Made by a program: the position numbers and the translations under genes
Notes under the pieces: model-generated
What the model was told of the DNA's origin: nothing
What the model saw: only the letters and a program-made list of their open reading frames with translations
Database searches by the model: none
Shown: piece by piece, positions 1-7,134 of the stretch
How the letters are laid out: each line of letters starts with the position of its first letter
How positions within the stretch are numbered: position 1 is the stretch's first letter
From: UBA6136 sp046305255
GTDB taxonomy: Bacteria > Pseudomonadota > Gammaproteobacteria > Methylococcales > Methylococcaceae
NCBI GenBank assembly: GCA_046305255.1
Contig: JBKCCF010000196.1
Span: 1 to 23,833, forward strand
Direction: 5' to 3'
DNA length: 23,833 nt

Positions 1-1
1 G

Positions 2-316
2 GTTTTTATCGGCGACTGTGTCGAGGAAAATGCCGACGCCCTTTGCCGGATGGCGGGCGAGCTGGGTCTTTTAAATGTCAAGGTATTCATGTTTCAGGAA
101 GGCCGTGACAACGTTACCCAGCTCGCTTTTCAGCAGATCGCAAAACTCAGTGGTGGCGCCTACAGCCGATTTGATCGCGGCAGCGCACGGACACTGGCCG
201 ACTTGCTAGGAGCGGTTGCTGCCTATGCTGCCGGTGGCATGGCGGCACTGGAACAGTTTGGCGCTGAACGCGGTGGGGCTGCCCTGCAACTCAGCCATCA
301 TCTGAAACAGGCATGA
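2..316 (+). CDS. VWA-domain-like protein, C-terminal part (5' truncated by window edge)
   Basis: The reading frame is open from base 2 with no start codon that must be used, so the gene begins outside the window; about 104 C-terminal residues are visible. They read as the last strands and helices of a von Willebrand factor A fold: a hydrophobic strand ending in FIGDCVEE, a helix, a second strand (VKVFMFQEG), then the FQQIAKLSGGAYSRFD stretch usual near the end of bacterial VWA proteins. The MIDAS metal site would lie upstream and cannot be checked. The stop codon overlaps the start of the next gene (ATGA), which implies translational coupling with the J-domain protein. VWA proteins generally act as binding or assembly factors; the partner here is unknown. 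The family call rests on the C-terminus only. Confidence 0.6.
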   Translation, partial: VFIGDCVEENADALCRMAGELGLLNVKVFMFQEGRDNVTQLAFQQIAKLSGGAYSRFDRGSARTLADLLGAVAAYAAGGMAALEQFGAERGGAALQLSHHLKQA

Positions 317-1071
317 TGATTCCCATTCTCCTTGTTTTTCTCTCCCTGCTGGCGGTTACCGTCGGACGAAGATGGTTGCGAAAAACGCCGTTCGCAGCGC
401 TTGGGCCCGCCCAGCAAACCATCATCTGGCTGATGGTCATGATTCTTTTACTGCTGGCACTGACTGGGCGACTCGGAGCGATTGTCCCGCTCATCGGCGC
501 AGCTATTGCGACCCTGGTGGCCATTGTCTCGCGCATAGTGCCGGCACTGATTCCTCTGATCATCAAATATCTTCCACTCTGGCAACAGCACCGCCGTCAG
601 AGTACTTCCGGGAACAATGGGCCAACGCGGTCGCAGGACAGTTCCACCGTGAGAACCCGCTATCTGGAGATGCACCTGAATCATGCCACCGGCGAAATCA
701 GCGGAACCGTTCTCGACGGACCACTGAAAGGCCGGACATTGAACACGCTTGACCTTTCCCAGTTAACCGCGCTTTACACCCTTTGCGACCAGCATGATCA
801 GGAGTCTGCCACCCTGCTCGGTGCCTATTTGCAGCGACTTCACGGTGACGACTGGAAACCCTCGGACACTGCCCCACCCCCGGCCCGGGACGCCGGCAAT
901 ATGACCAGGGAGGAGGCACTTGAGATACTCGGCCTCTCTCGCGATGCCAGCCGCGAAGCTATCATCGGCGCCCATCGCCGCCTCATGCAACGGTTGCACC
1001 CGGATCGGGGAGGCACTGATTATCTGGCGGCCAAAATCAATCATGCCAAGGATATTCTGCTGCGTGGCTAG
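313..1071 (+). CDS. Membrane-anchored J-domain (DnaJ-like) co-chaperone
   Basis: This 252-residue protein has an N-terminal membrane region with hydrophobic stretches near residues 2-17, 35-51 and 54-73, possibly a fourth at 74-88. A polar linker of about 100 residues follows, then a J domain at the very C-terminus (about 197-252) with the diagnostic HPD tripeptide at 229-231 inside RLHPDRGGTD. J domains stimulate the ATPase of Hsp70 (DnaK), so the role is probably to recruit DnaK to the membrane. The layout, membrane anchor first and J domain last, resembles Pam18/Tim14-type proteins rather than classical DnaJ; no Gly/Phe or zinc-finger region is present. The ATG overlaps the upstream stop codon in ATGA, which fixes the start and suggests a functional pair with the VWA-like protein. 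The client is unknown. Confidence 0.85.
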   Translation: MMIPILLVFLSLLAVTVGRRWLRKTPFAALGPAQQTIIWLMVMILLLLALTGRLGAIVPLIGAAIATLVAIVSRIVPALIPLIIKYLPLWQQHRRQSTSGNNGPTRSQDSSTVRTRYLEMHLNHATGEISGTVLDGPLKGRTLNTLDLSQLTALYTLCDQHDQESATLLGAYLQRLHGDDWKPSDTAPPPARDAGNMTREEALEILGLSRDASREAIIGAHRRLMQRLHPDRGGTDYLAAKINHAKDILLRG

Positions 1072-1203
1072 CCAACTCAGCACCCAGCAGGGCCGGGTCC
1101 GCATGAGAAGCACACGGGCACAGCCACCTGCCACTGAACCCGCATCCCTCAGCATCGACCAGTCCCCACGTCACCCATTGATTTTGCTCAACCGGACATT
1201 AGC

Positions 1204-2802
1204 ATGGCTACCATTTGTTTGATTAATCCTCGCTTCGAGACCTCATTCTGGAGCATGACTCATTCTCTTGATGTGTTTGATCGCGATGCGATGACGCCTA
1301 CTTCGGCTTTGACACTGTTGGCAGCACTGACGCCGGAGGGGCATAACATCCAGCTGATTGACGAGGCGGTTGAAGCCATTGATTTCGAGTCAGTCAGCCG
1401 GGCCGATATCGTCGGCCTGACCGGCATGATCGTTCAGCGTGAGCGCATGCTGGAAATTGCGAGGGAGGTCAAAAGACGGGGTAAGTTTCTGGTGGTGGGC
1501 GGCCCGTGGATTACGGTGCAGGAGGACTATCTGGCGGGCTTGGCTGATGTCATTTTTGTTGGCGAAGCGGACCAGACCTGGCCCATTTTCATAGAGGAAT
1601 GGACTCTGGGACAGCATCGCAGTCGCTATGAGCAAACCGAACGCACCGATATGAGCAGTCTGCCTGCCCAGCGCATCGACCTGCTCAAACTCGACCGCTA
1701 TCTTCAGGGCAGCGTTCAGATGTCACGCGGCTGTCCCTATCTTTGCGAATTTTGCGACATCATCGTCACCTTTGGTCGCAAGCCGCGAAACAAAACGGCA
1801 GATCAGGTTATCGGGGAACTGGATGACTGGCGCCGGGCTGGCTTTGGGTCAGTCTTTCTGGTGGATGACAATATCATCGGCAATCGCAAGGCATTGATGC
1901 CCATTCTGGCGCGTATCGCCGAGTGGCAACGGGAGCACCGCTATATCGTCTCGCTTCATACCGAAGCCTCACTCAATCTGGCCGATGACGAAGAACTGCT
2001 GGAATGCTTTGTGGCCGCCAACATTCGGACGGTCTTTGTAGGCATAGAAACCCCAAATCCAGCCGCACTGATGGAAACCAAAAAATTCCAGAATGTGGAT
2101 GCGCGGAAACAGCGCGAAAGCCTGTCGCAAACGGATGCAGAATCCTTTCTGGTCAGCCGCATTCACAAAATCCAGAGCAAAGGCATCAAGGTCACCTGCG
2201 GACTCATCGTCGGATTTGATTCCGATACACCGGATATTTTCGACGTGCAGAGACGCTTTATCGCGCAGTCGGGGATCATGCATGCCATGGTAGGTCTGCT
2301 GGCCGCCATTCCAAAAACACCCCTGCACGAGCGATTGCGGCGAGAAGGTCGGCTGGACGAAAAAGACCCCCCGGACTTCGGTACCAATGTCATACCCGCT
2401 GGAATAACACGGGAAGCCCTCGCGCAAGGCTTTGTCGAATTGATTGCTGATATCTATCAACCTGAGGCCTATTTTGCGCGGCTGGACGACCTCTACATCG
2501 ACCGTCGGTTTTACGATCACGCCGAACAGATGCGGGTGCCCAACATCCCGCGCGGGTTACAGATCAAATATCTGCTGATGTCACTGGGTTTCACCAGCGT
2601 CTTGTTTGCCCGCCTGATGTTCAAAATCAATGACTGGTCGTTGCGGCGCTTCTACCTCAAACGCCTGTTGGGGTTTATCAGGCACAGACCCTACCCGATG
2701 AGAGTGTTCGACTACGTCATGGAAAGTGTGTGCCACTACCATTTTTACCGTTTCTCCCAGGACATGGCCAAAGGCAAGACCGGTATCATCAACACCATGT
2801 AG
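1204..2802 (+). CDS. B12-binding-domain radical SAM protein (DUF4070-type)
   Basis: This 532-residue protein has an N-terminal cobalamin-binding-like Rossmann domain (about 1-150, with the strands ADIVGLTG and FLVVGGPWIT). A radical SAM core follows, with the CxxxCxxC iron-sulfur ligands Cys177, Cys181 and Cys184 in SRGCPYLCEFCDI. The C-terminal region (about 380-532) resembles the DUF4070 extension of this class. The B12 domain shows no DxHxxG histidine, as is common in the class. Relatives include methylases such as the hopanoid 2-methylase HpnP and many uncharacterised enzymes; the substrate cannot be told from sequence, and no hopanoid genes are visible nearby. The start is the first ATG giving the usual N-terminus; its ribosome binding site is weak. 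The 132 bp upstream hold nothing recognisable. A perfect palindrome follows the stop codon. Confidence 0.88.
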   Translation: MATICLINPRFETSFWSMTHSLDVFDRDAMTPTSALTLLAALTPEGHNIQLIDEAVEAIDFESVSRADIVGLTGMIVQRERMLEIAREVKRRGKFLVVGGPWITVQEDYLAGLADVIFVGEADQTWPIFIEEWTLGQHRSRYEQTERTDMSSLPAQRIDLLKLDRYLQGSVQMSRGCPYLCEFCDIIVTFGRKPRNKTADQVIGELDDWRRAGFGSVFLVDDNIIGNRKALMPILARIAEWQREHRYIVSLHTEASLNLADDEELLECFVAANIRTVFVGIETPNPAALMETKKFQNVDARKQRESLSQTDAESFLVSRIHKIQSKGIKVTCGLIVGFDSDTPDIFDVQRRFIAQSGIMHAMVGLLAAIPKTPLHERLRREGRLDEKDPPDFGTNVIPAGITREALAQGFVELIADIYQPEAYFARLDDLYIDRRFYDHAEQMRVPNIPRGLQIKYLLMSLGFTSVLFARLMFKINDWSLRRFYLKRLLGFIRHRPYPMRVFDYVMESVCHYHFYRFSQDMAKGKTGIINTM

Positions 2803-2814
2803 TGACCCAATTAT

Positions 2815-2842
2815 GAGGGTAACGCTGATCAGCGTTACCCTC
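2815..2842. terminator. Perfect 28-bp palindrome, probable bidirectional terminator hairpin
   Basis: GAGGGTAACGCTGA is followed immediately by its exact reverse complement TCAGCGTTACCCTC. The hairpin lies 12 bp after the radical SAM stop codon and 56 bp beyond the end of the convergent - strand gene, the expected place for a shared terminator. No clear T-run follows on either strand, so Rho-independent termination is not proven. It could instead be an operator or a protein-binding palindrome. Confidence 0.5.
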
Positions 2843-2898
2843 CGTCTATCTTTCTGAGTGGGAAACAGTCGTCCCAACCTGTCTCAAACAGAGACGGT

Positions 2899-3633
2899 TC
2901 AAAGCCCCTCCAGCCGCCCGGGGTCGCGCAGGCAGTCCTTCAGCTCGGCTGCCATCAACTGTGTCCTGTGTCGAATCAATACACTGTCCGTCGGCCAGTC
3001 ACCATGGATGGCATCCAGCCTGTAGAGCAGCTGACTCAGATTATGACGTCGAAGTACGGCATCCTCTGGCAGGTGATAGCCGCTCACGGGGGTCTCGATT
3101 GCCGAAAGATCGGGCGCATGCTGACACTCACTGGCACGCCCTTGATCAAGGCTGTCCCCCCCGTTACCCGCATCTGTCTGGTCATGACCTGCTTCGGCAG
3201 TCACAGCGCACAGCCGCGCCAGGTGGTGCTCATCCAGAAGGCAAGCACTCGTCTCTGTTTCCAGCAAGTGATCATAATGGCGCTTGAGGATGCTATCGGT
3301 GGGTGCCGGTCCGAGCACATCGGCGACCCTGCAAGACAACTGACTGATGAAGTGACGGCGCAACACGGAGTCGGTTGGGACGTGCTCACCACAGCCATCG
3401 GGTTCGACCGGAAGGTCAACCTGTACGTATGGCGACACCATCAGTTCTGCCACGAGCGGCTGATGGTTATCGGATGTGGAAGGGCAAGACTCAACATCAG
3501 CGATTGTCCGATGGTCTACCGGCCTGATTGGGGATTCAGTGCGCCCCGTCAGCAGATGTCTCTGCAGAAAAAAGGCAAAAGCAACATAAAGACAAACAGC
3601 CACAGGCAATTCGAAAAAAATGAACTCGATCAT
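2899..3633 (-). CDS. Membrane-anchored protein with four PTDSVLxRH motif repeats, function unknown
   Basis: The family is not recognised. From the ATG at 3633 the product is 244 residues, opening with a single hydrophobic segment (about residues 2-24) directly after the start, which suits an inner-membrane anchor; this decides the start over an in-frame ATG 53 codons upstream. The rest is acidic and polar. It carries four copies of a nine-residue motif: PTDSVLRRH (86-94), PTDSILKRH (111-119), PEDAVLRRH (189-197) and PTDSVLIRH (214-222). Within each pair the copies are exactly 25 residues apart. The conserved motif argues that this strand is coding, against a 231-codon open frame on the opposite strand. 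It is transcribed divergently from the Anbu operon, so a link is possible but unproven. Confidence 0.62.
   Translation of the reverse strand: MIEFIFFELPVAVCLYVAFAFFLQRHLLTGRTESPIRPVDHRTIADVESCPSTSDNHQPLVAELMVSPYVQVDLPVEPDGCGEHVPTDSVLRRHFISQLSCRVADVLGPAPTDSILKRHYDHLLETETSACLLDEHHLARLCAVTAEAGHDQTDAGNGGDSLDQGRASECQHAPDLSAIETPVSGYHLPEDAVLRRHNLSQLLYRLDAIHGDWPTDSVLIRHRTQLMAAELKDCLRDPGRLEGL
2968..3378 (-). repeat. Four coding repeats of a P-[TE]-D-[SA]-[VI]-L-x-R-H motif in two pairs
   Basis: The motif copies lie at 3352-3378, 3277-3303, 3043-3069 and 2968-2994 on the - strand. Start-to-start distances are 75 bp within each pair and 234 bp between copies two and three. The repeats are conserved in protein rather than in DNA, which fits old duplication of a short helical binding unit kept by selection. 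Confidence 0.8.
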
Positions 3634-3891
3634 GTTCCGTACTTGAAGAGGGTTATTTTGTAGATCAGCGTCGCCAGAATGGCGCGCAGTATTTTCCTGC
3701 GTACAACGCGGGGGCAAGATGACAGCGCCGTGATTGATCGTCAAGTTGGCGAATCTCTGCCTGGCCTCCCTGTATTGATGCGTAGGCCGCATCCGGGGTG
3801 CCTCAGTTGGTGCAAACCAGAGCGATCCAGGACCACGACCCTAAAAAATCCTTGCAGTTATATATGGCATAACATGTGCTTATTAGAATGC
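3634..3891. other. Divergent intergenic region between the motif-repeat gene and the Anbu operon
   Basis: This 258-bp region must hold the promoters for both directions unless the ATP-grasp gene starts upstream. It becomes AT-rich just before the ATP-grasp gene (3841-3890). I could not find a -35/-10 pair with good spacing and call no promoter. Frames extending both genes upstream across this region exist but carry no family-like sequence. Confidence 0.4.
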
Positions 3892-5319
3892 ATGGATACC
3901 AAGACCCCCCCTCCCTTTTTTAACGAGTTGCAGACTGAACATGGTTCGGTACGCGACATTTACTCACGTTACTCTGACTGGATGGCCGAACTACCCGTCG
4001 GTACCCTGGAGCGAAAGAGCACGGAGGCCGAATTGCTGTTCCGGCGACTGGGTATCACCTTCGCCGTATATGGCGAAGCCAGTGATGCCGAGCGACTGAT
4101 CCCTTTCGACATCGTACCGCGCATATTTGGTGCGGACGAATGGCGCAGGCTGGAACAGGGCATCAAGCAGCGGGTGCGCGCGCTAAATGCCTTTTTGCAC
4201 GATATTTACCACAATCAGGACATCATCAAGGCCGGGATCATACCCGCCCAGCAAATACTGGGTAATGCACTCTATCGGCCCGAAATGAAAGGCATTGATC
4301 TGCCTAATCAGGTTTATGCGCACATCTCGGGCATTGATCTGGTAAGAGTGGGTGAAAACGACTTCTATGTACTGGAAGACAATTTGCGAACACCCTCCGG
4401 TGTGTCCTACATGCTGGAAAACCGCCGCACCATGATGCGACTTTTTCCCGAACTGTTCGCCAGTCACGCTGTGGAACCGGTCGAGCATTATCCACAAATG
4501 CTGCTGGAAACCCTGCGCGAATCAGCACCGCCTGCGGTATCGGACCCGGTCATCGTCGTACTCACCCCCGGTGCCTACAACAGCGCCTACTTCGAACATG
4601 CTTTCCTGGCCAGTCAGATGGGGGTAGAGCTGGTCGAGGGGCAGGACTTGTTCGTGCATCAGCAACGGGTCTATATGCATACCACCGAGGGTCCGCAACA
4701 GGTACATGTTATCTACCGCCGGGTGGATGACGACTTCCTTGATCCATTGGTATTCAGACCTGACTCCATGCTGGGTGTACCGGGCCTGCTGGACGCCTAT
4801 TGCAGCGGCAATGTGGCACTGGCAAACGGGGTAGGAACCGGTGTTGCCGATGATAAATCAACCTACCTGCACGTGCCGGACATGATCAGGTTCTACCTGG
4901 GAGAAACGCCTATCCTGTCGAATGTACCGACCTGGCGTCTGAGCGAGGCCGAAGACCTTGCCTATGTGCTGGAGCATCTGCCCGAACTGGTAGTGAAGGA
5001 AGTACAAGGATCAGGAGGCTACGGCATGCTGGTTGGGCCGACCAGTTCCACGACAGAAATTGAAGCCTACCGTCAGCGCATACTGTCGGAACCCGCCAAT
5101 TTCATCGCCCAGCCTACTCTGGCGTTATCGGCCTGCCCTACTCTGGTCGAAGCCGGTGTCGCGCCGCGCCATGTCGATTTGCGGCCCTTCGTACTCTCCG
5201 GCAAGGAGATCCGCGTCGTTCCCGGAGGATTGACCCGGGTCGCCTTGCGGGAAGGCTCGCTAGTCGTGAACTCCTCGCAAGGGGGCGGCACCAAGGATAC
5301 CTGGGTATTGGAGGATTAA
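3892..5319 (+). CDS. Circularly permuted ATP-grasp ligase (CP_ATPgrasp type, DUF404/DUF407)
   Basis: This 475-residue protein is predicted to be an ATP-dependent carboxylate-amine/thiol ligase. Family-typical sequence begins with PPFFNEL near the chosen start and continues through FDIVPRIF, the NALYRPEM region, YVLEDNLRTPSGVSYMLENR and GVGTGVADDKS (about 312-322). The likely nucleotide-binding segment is VVKEVQGSGGYGML (about 365-378), and the end is NSSQGGGTKDTWVLED. Length matches the family. The start is uncertain: ATG at 3892 gives the cleanest N-terminus, ATG at 3874 adds six residues, and neither has a strong ribosome binding site. The alpha-E gene begins 4 bp after the stop codon. In comparative genomics this family co-occurs with alpha-E, transglutaminase and Anbu proteins and is thought to build a short peptide; its substrate is unknown. 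Confidence 0.9.
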   Translation: MDTKTPPPFFNELQTEHGSVRDIYSRYSDWMAELPVGTLERKSTEAELLFRRLGITFAVYGEASDAERLIPFDIVPRIFGADEWRRLEQGIKQRVRALNAFLHDIYHNQDIIKAGIIPAQQILGNALYRPEMKGIDLPNQVYAHISGIDLVRVGENDFYVLEDNLRTPSGVSYMLENRRTMMRLFPELFASHAVEPVEHYPQMLLETLRESAPPAVSDPVIVVLTPGAYNSAYFEHAFLASQMGVELVEGQDLFVHQQRVYMHTTEGPQQVHVIYRRVDDDFLDPLVFRPDSMLGVPGLLDAYCSGNVALANGVGTGVADDKSTYLHVPDMIRFYLGETPILSNVPTWRLSEAEDLAYVLEHLPELVVKEVQGSGGYGMLVGPTSSTTEIEAYRQRILSEPANFIAQPTLALSACPTLVEAGVAPRHVDLRPFVLSGKEIRVVPGGLTRVALREGSLVVNSSQGGGTKDTWVLED

Positions 5320-5323
5320 CACC

Positions 5324-6310
5324 ATGCTGGCTCGTACCGCTGACAACCTTTTCTGGATGGCCCGCCACATTGAACGAGCAGAAAACACAGCTCGTATCCT
5401 TGACGTCGCCCAACGTTCATCCCTGCTTCCGCTGGATATTGAAGGTGCCGAGGCCTATCTATGGTTCGCCCCGCTAAATATCACCGGCTGTGCTGCCCTT
5501 TACGAAGCCAAATACGGGCTGGCGCGAGCCGATGCTGTTACCCATTTCATGGCGCTGGACCCTGACAATCCCTCCAGCATCTACAGCTGCCTGCGGCTTG
5601 CACGGGAAAATGCCCGTTCGGTCCGCGGTGCCATCACCTCGGAAATGTGGGAAGTTATCAATGCCACCTGGCTGGAACTCAACCGGCTGTCGCGGCAGAT
5701 CACCAACGAGAACTTCCCGGATTTTTTCGACTGGGTAAAAGACCGTTCGCACATGTTTCGAGGCGTGACGCTGGGCACCATCATCAAGGATGTCGCGCTC
5801 AGCTTCATCAAACTCGGCACCTTCCTTGAGCGCGCCGACAACACAGCACGCATTCTTGATGTCAAGTACCACATTCTCCTGCCCAGCGTTCAGGATGTCG
5901 GGGGAGCGGCGGATTATTACCAGTGGGGTTCACTACTGAAATCGGTAAGTGCCTTCGAAGCCTACCGCAAGATTTATCGTGATGTTATTTCACCGCTACG
6001 GGTGGCTGAATTGCTGATTCTGTCGCATGACATGCCGCGTTCCCTGCACGCCTGTATGAATGAAGTGGAAGCAGCCCTGATTGACATCAACGGCAGTTCC
6101 GGCCGCGAGGTCCGGCGTCGTGCAGGAGAACTGCATGCCTCCTTGCACTTCGGGCGCATTGAGGATGTATTCGAGCAGGGCCTGCATGAATACCTGACCG
6201 ACGTTCTTGAACAAACCGATCACCTGGGCAGCGGTATCCGCGATGCCTATATGTCGCGGCGGGAACTGTTCCCGGCCAACACCCCCATCAGGCTTGCCTT
6301 TGCACAGTGA
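5324..6310 (+). CDS. Alpha-E domain protein (DUF403)
   Basis: This 328-residue protein is predicted to be wholly alpha-helical and is the standard partner of the circularly permuted ATP-grasp ligase. The family signature opens the protein: MLARTADNLFWMARHIERAE. An internal duplication is visible, with ERAENTARILDV at 17-28 and ERADNTARILDV at 169-180, so the fold is probably two equivalent helical halves. The ATG follows GGAGG in the end of the previous gene, and only 4 bp separate the two, which implies coupled translation. In some bacteria the two are fused into one protein. The biochemical role of alpha-E is not known; assisting the ligase reaction is an inference from the constant pairing. 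Confidence 0.92.
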   Translation: MLARTADNLFWMARHIERAENTARILDVAQRSSLLPLDIEGAEAYLWFAPLNITGCAALYEAKYGLARADAVTHFMALDPDNPSSIYSCLRLARENARSVRGAITSEMWEVINATWLELNRLSRQITNENFPDFFDWVKDRSHMFRGVTLGTIIKDVALSFIKLGTFLERADNTARILDVKYHILLPSVQDVGGAADYYQWGSLLKSVSAFEAYRKIYRDVISPLRVAELLILSHDMPRSLHACMNEVEAALIDINGSSGREVRRRAGELHASLHFGRIEDVFEQGLHEYLTDVLEQTDHLGSGIRDAYMSRRELFPANTPIRLAFAQ

Positions 6311-6339
6311 TCCTGTCTCCCAGCCCAAACTGAACGCTC

Positions 6340-7107
6340 ATGACTTATTGTGTTGCCCTAAAACTCGAGACCGGAATGCTGTTTGCATCCGACTCCCGCA
6401 CCAATGCCGGTGTTGATCAGATCTCCTGTTTCAAAAAGATGCGCCATTTCGTCAATCCTGGCGAACGTGCCATCGTAATAATGGGTTCCGGTAATCTCTC
6501 GATAACCCAGAACGCGATTAACCTGCTTGAACAGGCGGGACGCCAGCCCGATAAACGCAATATCTGGAATGTTGGCTCCATGTTCGAGGTCGCCCAGCTG
6601 CTTGGCATCTGCCTGCGCGAAGTGCGCGAGCACGACGGCGTGTTTCTGGCTCAAAACAACGTCGATGCCGGTGCCAACTTCATCGTCGGGGGGCAAGTTC
6701 AGGGTGAACGAATGCGCCTTTTTTTGGTGTACGCCGAAGGCAACTTCATTGAGGTTGGCGACGAATCACCCTTTTTCCAGATTGGGGAAACCAAATACGG
6801 GAAGCCCATTCTGGACCGGGTCATCCGACCTGACACCCCTTTCAATGACGCCATCAAGTCGGTGCTGGTGTCGTTTGATTCGACCATGCGCAGCAATCTC
6901 TCGGTCGGTTTGCCGATTGATCTTTGCACCTATCGCCAGGACAGTCTCATGCTGGAACTCCAGCAACACATTACCCAGGACGATCCCTACTTCTCGCAGA
7001 TCAGTAAACGCTGGAGTGACGGCCTTCGCGGTGTATTTGCCTCACTCCCCAACCCCGACTGGCTGGAGAGCGCTGACGCCCGAGACCAGTCTCCTCCTAC
7101 CGCCTGA
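6340..7107 (+). CDS. anbu: Anbu, proteasome-like Ntn-hydrolase peptidase
   Basis: This 255-residue protein is related to proteasome beta subunits and HslV (COG3484 type). The protein begins MTYCVAL, so removal of Met1 exposes Thr2 as N-terminal nucleophile with no propeptide. The matching acid and base are visible at Asp18 in FASDSRTNAG and Lys33 in CFKKMRHF (mature numbering Thr1, Asp17, Lys32). Later family segments include GSGNLSITQNA and FIVGGQ. Anbu subunits assemble into open helical rings rather than a closed barrel. The need for a free Thr fixes the start at 6340 even though the ribosome binding site is weak. It sits 29 bp after alpha-E and 27 bp before the transglutaminase, so it is probably co-transcribed. 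The natural substrate is unknown; cleaving the product of the neighbouring ligases is the leading idea. Confidence 0.93.
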   Translation: MTYCVALKLETGMLFASDSRTNAGVDQISCFKKMRHFVNPGERAIVIMGSGNLSITQNAINLLEQAGRQPDKRNIWNVGSMFEVAQLLGICLREVREHDGVFLAQNNVDAGANFIVGGQVQGERMRLFLVYAEGNFIEVGDESPFFQIGETKYGKPILDRVIRPDTPFNDAIKSVLVSFDSTMRSNLSVGLPIDLCTYRQDSLMLELQQHITQDDPYFSQISKRWSDGLRGVFASLPNPDWLESADARDQSPPTA

Positions 7108-7134
7108 ACACGGAACCGTTCCGGAGCTACCATC

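Noticed and set aside
2968..3663. 231-codon open frame on the + strand opposite the motif-repeat gene
   Set aside because: The - strand frame has a membrane anchor and four conserved motif copies; the + frame has no recognisable features and looks like its shadow.
3679..3891. N-terminal extension of the ATP-grasp gene from an earlier ATG at 3679
   Set aside because: The 71 extra residues are unlike the family, whose sequence begins near 3892.
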